A stretch of 64,000 nt of DNA from Trametopsis cervina (lineage: Eukaryota; Basidiomycota; Agaricomycetes; Polyporales; Irpicaceae). Every line of letters starts with the position of its first letter. Position 1 is the first letter of the stretch. Made by a program: the position numbers and the translations under genes. Under the pieces are notes generated by a model. It saw only the letters and a program-made list of their open reading frames with translations, was not told the origin of the DNA and did not search any database. The DNA is taken from the NCBI GenBank assembly GCA_022385755.1, contig MU278361.1, forward strand, positions 597,186 through 661,185. Direction: 5' to 3'. Positions 46,940-57,389 of this stretch are shown here, one piece after another.

Positions 46940-47566
46940 CTACCATTTATACCAGACAGCGCTGCAACGTGAAAGCCTCTGACTATCAATATAAGACCCT
47001 CAACCACCCGTCCGGATCTACATAGCGTCTGGATGCAACAGTCATCGCCAAACCATCACGGGTTGACACTCATTGTCACATGGCCTTTTTTCGGAACTCA
47101 TAGACGATGGTTCGAAGTTGCAGTAGTCCTAAAGGCTACTGCAGCGCTGTATATTCTACTAGGATATCGCGCCTGAAGTTGCTGCCTGTGAAAAGCAAGA
47201 AAATATAATGGCACGGTTTGCATCATCCACCCGATGCAGAGATTGCTTTGTACGATGCCGGTGGTACTGCACCGCGCTAGTGGGGCGTGTTCTAGTTGAC
47301 GTTGCGTGTAATAGCGGTCAGTATCTCGCTTTACTCCGTAACATTCATACATGAGCTCCACTTGATATCTTCCAACTTTCTAGGAATCACCACATGTCCT
47401 CGCTCCCCCGGTTTCTCCTGAATACGACAGAACCAGACATCTCACCGTGGACAGAGGCATGTCTGCGTTCGACGGTTATGGAAATGAGTTTTTGAAGCCA
47501 AATTGGTAAGTCGCTCATGTTCCTTGTGTTTCCCCTATTGCACCATTTTATCCGCCCGTTTTGTGA
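46940..47566. other. Gene-poor interval before family member 2
   Basis: About 630 bases with no supported gene. The 3' part is the upstream promoter of member 2. Confidence 0.3.
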
Positions 47567-47613
47567 TATAAATGCGGGCGAGAGCTTGCAGCATCTCTCA
47601 GTCTACCTGCCTC
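47567..47613 (+). promoter_or_regulatory. Core promoter of family member 2
   Basis: TATAAATGCGGGC begins at 47568, and CTCTCAGTCTACCTGCC follows at about 47597. Both match the elements of members 1 and 3. The leader down to the ATG is also clearly related to that of member 3 (TGTCTTCTAGA in both). Confidence 0.65.
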
Positions 47614-47714
47614 TCTTGCGCGTTTGTATCAGCTTATTCATCCTGTTCCCTCATCGACGCTGAGTTGTGCTGTCTGTCTTCTAGATACTCCTCCCTTTCT
47701 TAGAAAAATATATC

Positions 47715-48403
47715 ATGTCTGGTGAGGCTATGCGTTTTCCAATACATACTTGTTTTGCTATGGCCAATTCACTGACTTCTTTTCTTCTCACTTAGATAGT
47801 ACCACCACAGCAGTTGATGATGAGAATTCCTCAGCAAGTTCGACCCTTCCTGTCACGGGCCGCTTTGGTTCCAGCGATAACTTCTGGTGCCTTCGTGTCC
47901 GAGCTGAACCGGACAAACTCACGTTTACCTTAATTCGCATCCCTGAAGGAATGCCCTGCCCTGAGGTAGGAGACGAAGGATTTTGCAACGGATTAGGATG
48001 GGGAGGCTCTGGAAACAGGACAGGTGACGGCCAGTGCATCAAGATAGAAGGCGGAGGCTCTAACAACGGCCGGCTCGGCAATGCCACCTTCAGAGGATCA
48101 TCCACCGACTTTCAACTCTCAGGGGTCTCACAAGATGAACACGCTAACCGAACTTATAAGCTCTACATTGTGGGCACAGAAGCTACACTTCAACTCTATG
48201 TTGACGAGAATCTTGTGATGGTTTTCAAGGGTACATCGCAGAAATTGGTCCTCGAATTGACTGATGGCAATGAGCCCTACACCGGTACTTGGTTCGTCTT
48301 CGTGTTTTTTTTATGAGGGGTAAAGTCATGAACTCTGACACTCTGTTCATTTAGGGAAAGGGTTATGTGTCACGGTAACATTTTACATCCCACTGGGGCT
48401 TAA
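47715..48403 (+). CDS. Small protein of the unrecognised three-copy family, member 2
   Basis: Family unknown. The first coding exon is seven bases (ATGTCTG, 47715-47721). After the intron (GTGAGG to TTAG) the main exon gives SDSTTTAVDDENSSASSTLP, then VTGRFGSSDNFWCLRVRAEP and DKLTFTLIRIPEG. A Gly/Asn-rich insert with four Cys (CPEVGDEGFCNGLGWGG and CIKIEGGGSNNG) is unique to this member. The end is YKLYIVGTEATLQLYVDENL, then VMVFKGTSQ and PYTGTW. The tryptophan is split by an intron whose donor (GTTCGT) is weak. The last exon would add about 15 residues and stop at 48401-48403. No signal peptide. Start and promoter match its sisters, although the protein has diverged most. Confidence 0.65.
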
Positions 48404-49914
48404 GGTTGCTATCAACTTCCGAGCTCTCCCTATAACCCCTCAAACAATTCTGTGTAGGTACCACGTTTTCTGTTAGTGTAATCTCCTCCATAATAAACCA
48501 CTGAAATAGCATCGTCTGTAGCCGCCATCTGGTATGATGTTCGTTCCCTGCATCTCATGGTCCCCAAGCCTCAGTATGTGTATGTACGAATATCGAATCA
48601 TGATCTATAACAATATTCTTGATATCGAATGACGATCCATGCGCACTGGCCAAAATCTCATTGAAAAGAAGTAGATTATATCAGATATACTGCTCAGCAG
48701 GATATTGACTCGGACAGAAAAACAGGCAACATCCCTAAAAGCAAGATCCATTGTGGCGTGAGCATTGTGCCCGATATAGTAATACCCCCCGGATCCGGTT
48801 TCTCACGACGACATTTCTGCGTCTCACTCTTCGAACGCCTATCGTAAATTGCCCTGTTTTCTGTGGCCCGCGCATAGGATCAGCATGCAAGACAAAAACG
48901 CGTTTACTGAGGATTAGAGGTGGCGAACGTCCTGTGATACGTTGACCAGTCTCCACGCTGGCGTCGTCTGCTCCGGACGACTAAGTTCTAGGTAAGTGCA
49001 TATGATAAGCTATTGTAACGAACAGACGGATTGCCTTTGTAATGAACAGTGATTACGTCGCGACTTCTATGCCTTCGCAGGGTCAGCAGCTACAGGCGTA
49101 CGTCAGAGAAATGTCGGGTGACGAGTGCGTCGTGCCGAGTCGACGAAAGCGGCACTGCGCTCGCCCCAGCGACCGGCTTGTCAGGCGACGGGGTTAGTGG
49201 CACTTCATACCCTCCAGCGCAATCACGACGACCACTATGTCTGGTACAGGCGAAAGACAGAAGACGGGTGGACACGAATATTTGCGTGCGCATTTCATCG
49301 CCGTGCATAGTTTCCGATAGGGCAGCATGTCTGTCCGCGCCTTGCTCGCAGAACACACACGTCCCGATGTCTACGAGTGCGATACGGCACGTAGACGTCC
49401 ACCATAGGACTCTGCAGTACGACCTCCCCGCAATACCACATGGTCTGTGGGGTCAACACGCCCGAAACAGCGTACTCGATCGACGCATATAGCATCGAAA
49501 GCCATCGTGTACGATAACCATGCTCTGAAGAAGATGATGTGCCTCCCCGTCTCGGACGCCGCGAGATCCCAGCAAGGTGGTGCGACGCTGCGAGCTGGAA
49601 CCTCCCCCATGCCCAGGATAGCATCCAAAAAAACCACTTCGGGATCGTCTGCTACGGGAACCTGACTAAAAATCACTGCTCGTATTCCGCCCCTATCATT
49701 CTTTCACGATCTAGCGAAGCAATATAGATGTGGTGGGTGTTGCATCCCACCTGCCCACCGCTGTCGACATGTCCTAGGTCCACTCAAATGCTTATCCTTT
49801 TATTGCGAGGAGACTGTTTGTTTCTGTGAATTATGCATCAGGAACACATACTGAGGCTTTTGCCGACGACCTCGCTGTGGCTGTCTGCCCACGCGATTCG
49901 TTGTCTGTGGAACT
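48404..49914. other. Gene-poor interval
   Basis: About 1.5 kb. Several overlapping open frames on both strands lie at 49050-49730, but none has a recognisable domain or convincing splice pattern. I call no gene. Confidence 0.35.
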
Positions 49915-50075
49915 CAAAGGCCCAGACGCCGTTCTGGACCATTCCTCCACCCTAGAAACTTGGAGATGACCACAGGAATGTACAAGTATCCATGGCATGT
50001 GGAAGTGAACGCATAAGTAAGTTGCGAAGCTGGCTTTATTTAAGTACCGCTGATCCTTAGTTCACACAATACCCT
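49915..50075 (-). pseudogene. Decayed copy 3 of the three-copy minus-strand reading frame
   Basis: The minus strand reads QLTYAFTSTCHGYLYIPVVI, then SKFLGWRNGPERRLGL and a stop. Relative to copy 2, most of the N-terminal half is missing: only the ATCAGCG stretch near 50050 remains. It lies about 0.4 kb upstream of and antisense to family member 3. Confidence 0.5.
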
Positions 50076-50289
50076 AGCTTTCATGGTCCACGAGGTCGAG
50101 CCTCATGTGCGATATATCGTTGTTGGATAGCTTTAGTTGCTCCCGAGTTCTCCTCCATCACACGAGCCCAGACATATGACCTGGGTAGTGCGTGTGCACG
50201 TGCTGGGGTCATAGAAAGGTGGACTTGAACGCAGACATGGAAGCTGCGTGCTTTCCCATGGCGCGCAGATCTCCGCACCTGTTTTGAGG

Positions 50290-50337
50290 TATAAAAGCGG
50301 GGGAGGATAGCTATCGATGTCCCCCAGTCTATTCGAC
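50290..50337 (+). promoter_or_regulatory. Core promoter of family member 3
   Basis: TATAAAAGCGGGGG at 50290 and CCCCCAGTCTATTCGAC at 50321 repeat the arrangement seen before members 1 and 2. Confidence 0.65.
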
Positions 50338-50435
50338 TCTCTTCCAAGTGCGTAGCAGCTTGTTTATCCCACCCCTCGTCGATGCTGAAGTGCATTGTCT
50401 TCTAGACATTCTGCGTTTACTTCTAAGAGCACAAC

Positions 50436-51087
50436 ATGTCAGGTAAGGCTCTGCTCTCTCCAGTTAGCTTTCGCTTTTGCGTCGAGCGTGCTCACTTTCC
50501 TCTCACGTAGTCGTCGACACGTCCAATGTCATCGCGGTGCTCGACGAGATTGCCGCATCCGATCCGACTCTCGCAGCAGACGTCGCAGAATACAAGAAGC
50601 GCATCCCTCCGTTTGGACTGTTACTGGTTGTCAGCACTCACAAAAAGAACCTCACATTTAGTGTAGAAGACGTAAAAGGCGAGACCCCTTGCAACAGAAT
50701 GATCTTTGATGTCTTCAGAGTGGATAAGACGTCCAATCCATTATTTACGAACAAACGGCAGGGAAAATTCAAGCTCACCATATCTCGCTTTCACGTCTCT
50801 CCCAACACCATTACTCCCAATCCCAATACCGCTCCTCTCGATTCCGCCCCTTTCGATCCAACCCATGGCTCAGAAGTCACTCTCGAGCTGTACGGCGAGA
50901 GCGGAGAAGGACTATCGCAGACATACACGGGCGAGTCAATCTGGGAGCGCGATGTGAGCATCCTGCTCAGTGAGTCGTGGACTGGCAATTGGTGAGTCTT
51001 CACGTTTCCTATGAATGTGGATGTTAACAAAGTATGACGCAACGCCAACGTAGGCACAAAGAAACCGGCCCAGTGCACATTCCTTGA
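50436..51087 (+). CDS. Small protein of the unrecognised three-copy family, member 3
   Basis: Family unknown. The first coding exon is seven bases (ATGTCAG, 50436-50442), then GTAAGG and an intron ending ACGTAG. The main exon gives VVDTSNVIAVLDEIAASDPT, then LAADVAEYKKRIPPFGLLLV. Strands follow: STHKKNLTFSVEDVKG, IFDVFRVDKTSNPLF and GKFKLTISRFHVSPN. A Pro/Asn-rich loop precedes EVTLELYGESGEGLSQTYTG and SESWTGNW. An intron (GTGAGT to CGTAG) splits the last Trp, and the final exon encodes HKETGPVHIP with TGA at 51085-51087. It is about 170 residues, soluble, with no signal peptide. Of the three it has the cleanest splice sites and TATA box, so it is the likeliest to be expressed. Confidence 0.72.
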
Positions 51088-53809
51088 CCGTGGTGCGCGG
51101 GATGCGCGCGGGCTTTGATTTGGATTGGCACACTCGGAGACAGATCGTACATCGATAGTCACTCAGTTGTGGAACCTATAGTGTCTCAAAGATATTCTGA
51201 CGTGCCAAGCTTTTGCTCGAACAAGGCTTCAAACAAACTTTCAGATGCTTGGAACGGTAAGCTCAGATTGTTACACGCGTACAAGTCCCATACTCCTCAA
51301 ACAGAAACGTTCCTGACGTATCCGTCCATGCATCTGTGGCCACAGCACTTACGCCTCCGTAATCACGATCTGTACAGTCCATGAAATCAAAGATCGCTGA
51401 TTCGCACTTCGTACGGGCCAAACGACAATCTTATAGAAGCACGGTAAACATCACAGATGTGGCGGGTTTCGTGCGTTCTTACAGTTCATCTTCACGGTCC
51501 CTCACACGCCACGCACAAGATCGATCACTTCTTATAGACATGCATCACCGGTACGGGCTGTAACGCTGATACATCATGATGATGCCATAAAAGAAGGCAA
51601 GGAAGGGAAGCTCGTTACACAGCCCTACACACTCCAAAATCTTCGCACGGCGTATTGAACGTAAAAACGCGCATCGATATCGATATCATATCAACGCTTG
51701 TCATGCATATTTCCTTCTTCTTGCTTCTTTACGAATCTAGAACTAGAACCTTGGATCTGCGAACCTTGAACCGCCACATCCATCCGGAGCGCGGACGCAC
51801 GTTTGATCCGTCGTGTGGCGCACGTACCGTATCTCGGTGTTCGTTTGTACGGACGTTATCGAGGCTGTCGGCACGGCGCGGCTCGATATGCTGGTGTACC
51901 GTATATGATATGATATGTTTGTGTATACGATAGGCACGACTCTGCGGCAAGAGCACTGTGCCTGGTCGTTATCTGCGGGCCCGCGTCTTCCGTTCGGGGG
52001 CTTTCAATTAATTGAGGGGGTGCTGTACTGTGTTGTAAAGGGTAAGGGGGGTCACAGGGGAGATACGTGGTCGATGTTGCTGTATTTGACGAGATGAAGA
52101 GGAGATGGGATGAGTGGGGGCTTTATCGGGCTCGGGCAGACGTGCACGTCGATGCGACTTATATAGAGCGTAGGTGGGTGGAGTGCGCGGAGGAAAGAAG
52201 CACACACGCATGCGTGCGGTCCAGTGGTTCGTCACTTGAGCTGCTGAGAGAGCAGAGGCGGGTGCGGTTGGCTGGAGAAACGCGAAGCAGGCTGTATTTA
52301 TGCGATGTCGTTATGTACGCATGTGGCTGCGCGGTGTGAGTACTGTATGCTTTACAACGTAGAACTCACATTCTGGCAAACCACCACCATCGCAAGTTGT
52401 CTGCACATGTACGCTCCAAACAGGGTACGAGCGCTGAGAGTCGACGCACCTTTCGCGGGTTGCTTTCGAGAGTTTCCTCTGACGACGGCCGAATACGGTA
52501 GCGTGCCTCCCACCGAACCGCGATAGCGTCTGCACGTCGAGCCGCCGAATCTGCGAGCTCATATCGGAGTCAGTCGTGGTTCGTCGTAAATGAGATCAGC
52601 GCAAAATTTTCACTCGCGGCGTGCGTGCCGCGATAACGCGGCACGCACGCTCGCACGCAAAAAAGGCTGATAACCGTGCAGGGGTGCGGGGGGGCCTTAG
52701 CGTTCGGAGGCGTCCGCTAGCTGGAACGTGAAAAGTTTTGCGAATGTAATGAGACCGATCGGTGTTGGTGGTGGTTGATAGATTTGCGAGGGGGGCAGAA
52801 GGCAAGAGGAAGGGGAGAGATAAGCGGGTGTCGGTTGGACGCCGGCTGCGCCCGATGCGATCGTGTGCTAGAGGGCTGGATAACGATGGGCTAGCTTGTT
52901 GTACGATGCGCTAGGTGAGGATGTTTGTGCTAGTGAGCGACGTCAGCAACGATCGGTCAGTAGGGTTCTCTTACTTAGTGTACAGGTATGTGTGTGCGTT
53001 ATTAACTGTCAACGCGCAATGCGGGGTGAGTGACATGGTCTTGCGACAGGAGCGCTGTCTATCATTCATCCGCAGTGGTGACGAGTCGGCAGGAGTGGTA
53101 TTTGAAGATCGCCTGAAATAAACAAAGTGTAAGGAAATGGATATGGGGATTGTCTGTGGCGGAAAACAAAGGCTCGAGCTCGGGCTGTGCAGATAAGGAC
53201 GTCGAGGCGGTTAGGCTGAGCATCTCGGCATCCCAGGCCAGGTGAGTCAAGACGCAGAAGATCGACAGAGAGGGCGATTCCGAGGGCGAGGCGAACACAG
53301 TCGAGGCGTGCCTGGCAGATAGCGAATTGTATGTGTCTGTGTCTCCTCGAGACGTGTTCCGTCGCTTGGCTCTCCGAAGGCCGACACACAAGCACAGACG
53401 GAAAGGGGCCTCGCACTGTCTCGCGCTGCTGGCCCGGTGCTGGAATGCTGTGTTTTCCGGATGTTGGGTCGCTAGGAGAGCGTTTCGGGCACCCGCTGAC
53501 GTCTGCGGTGCGTGCAGGCCTGGCTGGAAGCGTCTGGCGAACTGACAGTCGTGTGCCGCCTCTGACATTTTGAGGCACACCTGCCCACGGATATCATACT
53601 GGTCATCATCGCCAGCGCGTCGTTCTCTCCGCGCTGCGTCCACCGACGACGACGAGCAACCCCTCCCCCGCACTGCACCACACGACGATGACGACGACGA
53701 TCAACGGCGACTGCGGCACAGCCTCTGGCCGCGACGCACGGAGGAGCAACGGAGGCGGCGGCGGGGGTTGTTGTTGCGGGCGGCGCGTGAGAAAGCGCGG
53801 GGGAAGGGA
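51088..53809. other. Long non-coding region before the ammonium transporter
   Basis: About 2.7 kb without a supportable gene. Features inside are a strong hairpin (52619-52650) and, toward 53570-53800, very GC-rich low-complexity sequence that probably belongs to the transporter's upstream region. Open frames on the minus strand across 53060-53670 look like by-products of base composition. Confidence 0.45.
52619..52650. repeat. Perfect 14-bp inverted repeat with 4-base loop
   Basis: GCGTGCGTGCCGCG (52619-52632) and its exact reverse complement (52637-52650) flank ATAA. As DNA cruciform or RNA hairpin this is very stable. It sits in open intergenic sequence about 1.4 kb upstream of the ammonium transporter. 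No adjacent T-run suggests polymerase III termination. Confidence 0.85.
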
Positions 53810-53991
53810 AGATAGGCAGCGCGTGCTCCCATTGGGCGATAAGCAAGAAGCAACACCCAGCGCCAAATGTGCAATTTGATTCCTGCGCCAAGGCCACGGT
53901 GGCTTCTGTTCTGTGTGTTGATAACGAAAACACAGTGCGTCTGTGAGAGTGCAATCAGCGATCAATGGGCTGCCTGCGCGCTGCCATATAA
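53810..53991 (+). promoter_or_regulatory. Ammonium transporter promoter: three GATA sites and TATA box
   Basis: HGATAR sites for nitrogen-regulatory GATA factors occur at 53810 (AGATAG), 53837 (CGATAA) and 53919 (TGATAA, full TTGATAAC). A CATATAA TATA box lies at 53985-53991, about 75 bases above the ATG. The spacing fits nitrogen-derepressed expression, as known for fungal ammonium permeases. Confidence 0.55.
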
Positions 53992-54064
53992 CCCCCCCTC
54001 TCCCGTGTTCCTGGCCTTCTTTACCACGACCCGTCACCTTCCTCCGCCAACTAGTGCAGCAGCC

Positions 54065-55926
54065 ATGGTCAACGTCACCTACGATGCCTGTGCGTATTTT
54101 CTTACTTGTTATGTCTGTAGTGCTCTACTACAGGCGCACACATGCATATATGCTGACAAACATGCCACCCCACAGCCGGCTCGCTCGTCTGGTTCGACCC
54201 CGACACCCAGCAGCCGGTAGTGTACAACCTGGGCGACATCGCTTGGGTCCTCTGCTCGACCGCCCTCGTCTGGCTCATGATTCCCGGAGTGGGCTTCTTC
54301 TACTCTGGACTGCTCCGCCGCAAGAATGCGCTCTCCATGATATGGCTCTCGATGATGGTCGTCGCCGTCGTCTCCTTCCAGTGGTTCTTCTGGGGCTTTT
54401 CGCTCGCGTTCAGCGAGACAGGCAGCGCATACATTGGTGACCTCCGTACGTACCTCTTCGTCTCTCCACCTCCCCATTCCTCTTCCTTTTCTCCATTTTT
54501 TCCCATCATTTCCACCGTACCGTCGCTAACGCCACGCCCGCCGCACAGAATACTTCGGCCTCAAAGGCGTCCTCGAAAAGCCCTCCATCGGCAGCACGCG
54601 CATCCCCTCAATCGCCTTCTGCGTCTTCCAGCTCATGTTCGCCGCCATCACGCCCATGCTCGCGCTAGGCGCCGTCGCCGAACGCGCACGTCTCGGGCCC
54701 ACCATCGTCTTCACCTTCGTCTGGTCTACACTCGTGTACGATCCCATAGCGTGCTGGACATGGAACTCGAACGGCTGGTCATTCGTGCTCGGCGGACTCG
54801 ATTTCGCTGGAGGAACGCCCGTGCATATCTCCTCTGGAACCGCGGCGCTTGCTCTGTCGATTTACCTCGGTAAGCGCCGGGGATACGGGACTGAGCGCCT
54901 GGCGTACAAGCCGCATAATACGACGTATGTTGTCCTTGGGACGGTGTTCCTGTGGTTCGGTTGGTTTGGATTCAATGGAGGGTCTGCGCTCAGCGCGAAC
55001 CTGCGTGCGATCCAGGCGTGCATTGTTACCAACTTGGCGGCGTCGGTTGGTGGGCTTACATGGATGTTCTGGGTATGTGCTCCTACGAGCCTTTTGAGAG
55101 TTCCTGAGCTGACTTCGTGTCGTGTACGTAGGATTGGAGGCTCGAGCGTAAATGGTCCGCCGTCGGCTTCTGCTCGGGTGCCATCTCAGGCCTCGTCGCC
55201 ATCACCCCCGCATCCGGTTTCGTCGGCTCACGTACGTCTTCTTCTCCCCATATTTCAATGAAAAACATCGCTCAACCGTGATTGTTACAGCCGCGGCGGT
55301 TCTGTTCGGCTTTGCTGCCGGCACGCTCTGCAACTTTGCGACGCAGCTCAAGTTCCTGCTCAAGTACGATGACTGCCTCGATGTAAGCGCCCCCGTCCTT
55401 CCCCCACGTCTTACACGCACTTACTAACGCACACACGCAGATCTTCGCTTCCCACGCCATCGGCGGCATAATCGGCAACCTCCTCACCGGTCTCTTCGCA
55501 CAAGCCTCAGTCGCCGGATTCGACGGCACAACCGTGATCCCCGGCGGGTGGCTCGACCACCACTACATCCAACTAGGCTACCAACTCGCAGACTCATGCG
55601 CCGGGTTCGGCTACTCCTTCGTAATGACCACCATCATTCTCTGGATAATGCACTACATCCCGGGATGCCGCATGCGGTGCGACGAGGAGACTGAGATTCT
55701 GGGAGTGGACGACGCGGAGATGGGCGAGTTCGCGTATGATTATGTTGGGATCGATCTGGCGGCGCATGGCGGTGCGCAGGGCGAGCATGCGTTTGTGGAT
55801 GATGTGCATAGCCATGGCGCGCTCCCGCCGACGACTGGCGGGCGCGAGCCGCAGCATCTTGTGCACTCGCATGTGCATAAGGGAGACAGCGGGAGCGACG
55901 TGGAGAAGACGTCGGCGGCGCATTAG
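54065..55926 (+). CDS. Ammonium transporter, AMT/MEP/Rh family (MEP2-type)
   Basis: This is an eleven-helix plasma-membrane ammonium channel/transporter. Exon 1 encodes only MVNVTYDA. An 86-base intron (54090-54175) leads to SGSLVWFDPDTQQPVVYNLG and DIAWVLCSTALVWLMIPGVG. Conserved blocks are FFYSGLLRRKNALSMIWLSM, VVSFQWFFWGFSLAFSETGS, FQLMFAAITPMLALGAVAER, WNSNGWSFVLGGLDFAGGTP and FGWFGFNGGSALSANLRA. Both pore histidines are present (GGTPVHISSG and FASHAIGGIIGN). The first is replaced by Glu in MEP1/3-type proteins, so this is MEP2-type, the class that includes the ammonium sensor of dimorphic fungi. After the last helix there is a hydrophilic tail with GVDDAEMGEFAYDY and a His-rich end. Five introns are visible. 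Sensor function is inference. Confidence 0.93.
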
Positions 55927-56176
55927 AGGCGCTTTCGTCTGCATCTCTCGTCTCCCCGTCTGTGTGGCTTCATTGTCGTTCCGCATGCGCGTGGGCGGGC
56001 GAAATAGAGCCTGATCTAGCGTTGTTGGCGTTCTTCTTGTGGATTTACTTTCTTTTTCGTAGTTGAATATCGTATGGTCGTAATTTTATGTAGGAATATA
56101 TATACTTCAAAAATACCTCGTACACCCTCCCTTCTTGTTTCGTCTTCTCACCTTTCTGTCAGTGGTGGTTCTTTGT

Positions 56177-56198
56177 TCTGTCTGTCTGTCTGTCTGTC
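56177..56198 (+). repeat. TCTG microsatellite
   Basis: Five tandem TCTG units in the 3' flank of the ammonium transporter gene, beginning at 56177. Confidence 0.85.
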
Positions 56199-56257
56199 TC
56201 TACGTGAACTGATTCTGACTCTGTCTATACGCGCGGTCAGACGACCGTTGATGTGAG

Positions 56258-56455
56258 TGCGTGCTGGTTCTGCAGGTTAATCGTGATGCCTGATACATTC
56301 GAAAGTAAGACTTGCATGAAGACGAATGCTGGATGGACTAGTGTGAGGTGCGCAGAGTGAAGCGGCTGGTGGTATTTCTGCACGTAAATCGTGATGCGTG
56401 ATGCCAGGGAAGACTTGCACGAAGACAAACGTTGTATGGATTAGCGCGAAGCGTT
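56258..56455 (+). repeat. Imperfect tandem duplication, period about 105 bases
   Basis: Two neighbouring copies share AATCGTGATGC (56279 and 56387), AGACTTGCA (56308 and 56411) and ATGGA(C/T)TAG(T/C) near their ends (56333 and 56436). No coding meaning is apparent. Confidence 0.75.
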
Positions 56456-56914
56456 CGGGATTAACATTGCATTAAATGCTACCGCCATCTGCGCTTCTCA
56501 TTCTCACCGCACCGAATCAATCATGATCGAATCGCTCGGCGCATCAAAAATTCGTGGAATGCGCCACAGACGTTGGATTTCAGAGACCCTACGAACGGAC
56601 GGAGGAGTTGGTGCGGAGACTGTGGCTGTCGGTGCGCTGGCATGTCTCGGAGGTAGAGTTCTACGAGGATTGCCTATTTGGGATGTGATGATGATTTGTC
56701 AGCGCGTACGCGTGTACGCGTGTATGCTTGGCGCCTCGCTGCGTGTTGTTTCTTGGAGTTGACAAGAACGCGAGGTACGTTGCATGTTACTGATGTGTCA
56801 ATTCTACTCTAACACATGAAGTTTTGCGGGCTGTCAGCTATGATATATAACGCTCACTGCGTCTTGCGCGCGACTTAAACCTGCGTGTGGAACCATTAGT
56901 TCAAACTCCCATAC
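56456..56914. other. Intergenic, nothing recognised
   Basis: About 460 bases. A frame at 56523-56762 opens with ATG but has no recognisable content. Confidence 0.3.
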
Positions 56915-57290
56915 GGATGAAGAACGCGCAATGTCTTTATGCGCGTTCGGATTCGACAATACTTGTCAAGCATGTAATGAAGCCGGTTGAAAGACGATTC
57001 TGATATCGCGCTCGAGCCAATGGACGAGCGCGAGTCTTGAGCTTCTGCATCGGAAGACGTGTTCGATCCGCGCGAGGAGAATATCACCCCGCCGGAACAC
57101 GAAGGCGCACAGCGAAGGGCCAGACTACGCGAGCGGGGAAGACTGAGAGAAGAGCAAGCTTCTCCGATGTTATACAAAGAGAAGTACATATGTACGGTAC
57201 ACGGTGCTAATTTAGTTTTTCTATGTTTTAATACTGCCTAACACGAATGATACTAGTGTACACGCTACGGAGATTGGAGGCATAGAAAGG
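56915..57290 (+). pseudogene. Decayed copy of the small gene at 63226-63841
   Basis: The sequence aligns in direct orientation with the 3' part of the gene at 63226-63841 and its downstream flank. In the shared frame the end reads TTRAGKTERRASFSDVIQRE against ATRAGKTGGRAGFTDVIHR. Upstream, AGCATGTAATGAAGCCGGTTG matches AGCATATAACGAAGTCGGT, and TCTGCATCGGAAGACGTGTTCG matches TCTACATCTGAAGACGCGTTCG. An extra stretch of about 45 bases between these, a stop codon and loss of the middle break the frame. Similarity continues about 100 bases past the stop (CTATGTTTT, ACACGAATGAT). Confidence 0.7.
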
Positions 57291-57389
57291 TGATGGTACA
57301 TAGGTCAAGAAAGTTAACGAATGCGAGTTGCCGGTTCGTAATTGCAATTGCTCACAACGATGAATGAGTGCGCGGGTACATGGTACTGT

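Noticed and set aside
49049..49730. Cluster of overlapping open frames on both strands
   Set aside because: None has a convincing start plus domain, and introns could not be placed to make a coherent protein.
53062..53673. Minus-strand frame of 203 codons upstream of the ammonium transporter
   Set aside because: Overlapping frames of similar length occur on both strands here because the DNA is GC-rich and of low complexity. No family resemblance.
53570..53810. Arg/Asp-rich repeats suggesting a coding gene
   Set aside because: They are products of (GAC)n- and (CGG)n-like low-complexity DNA in the transporter's upstream region.
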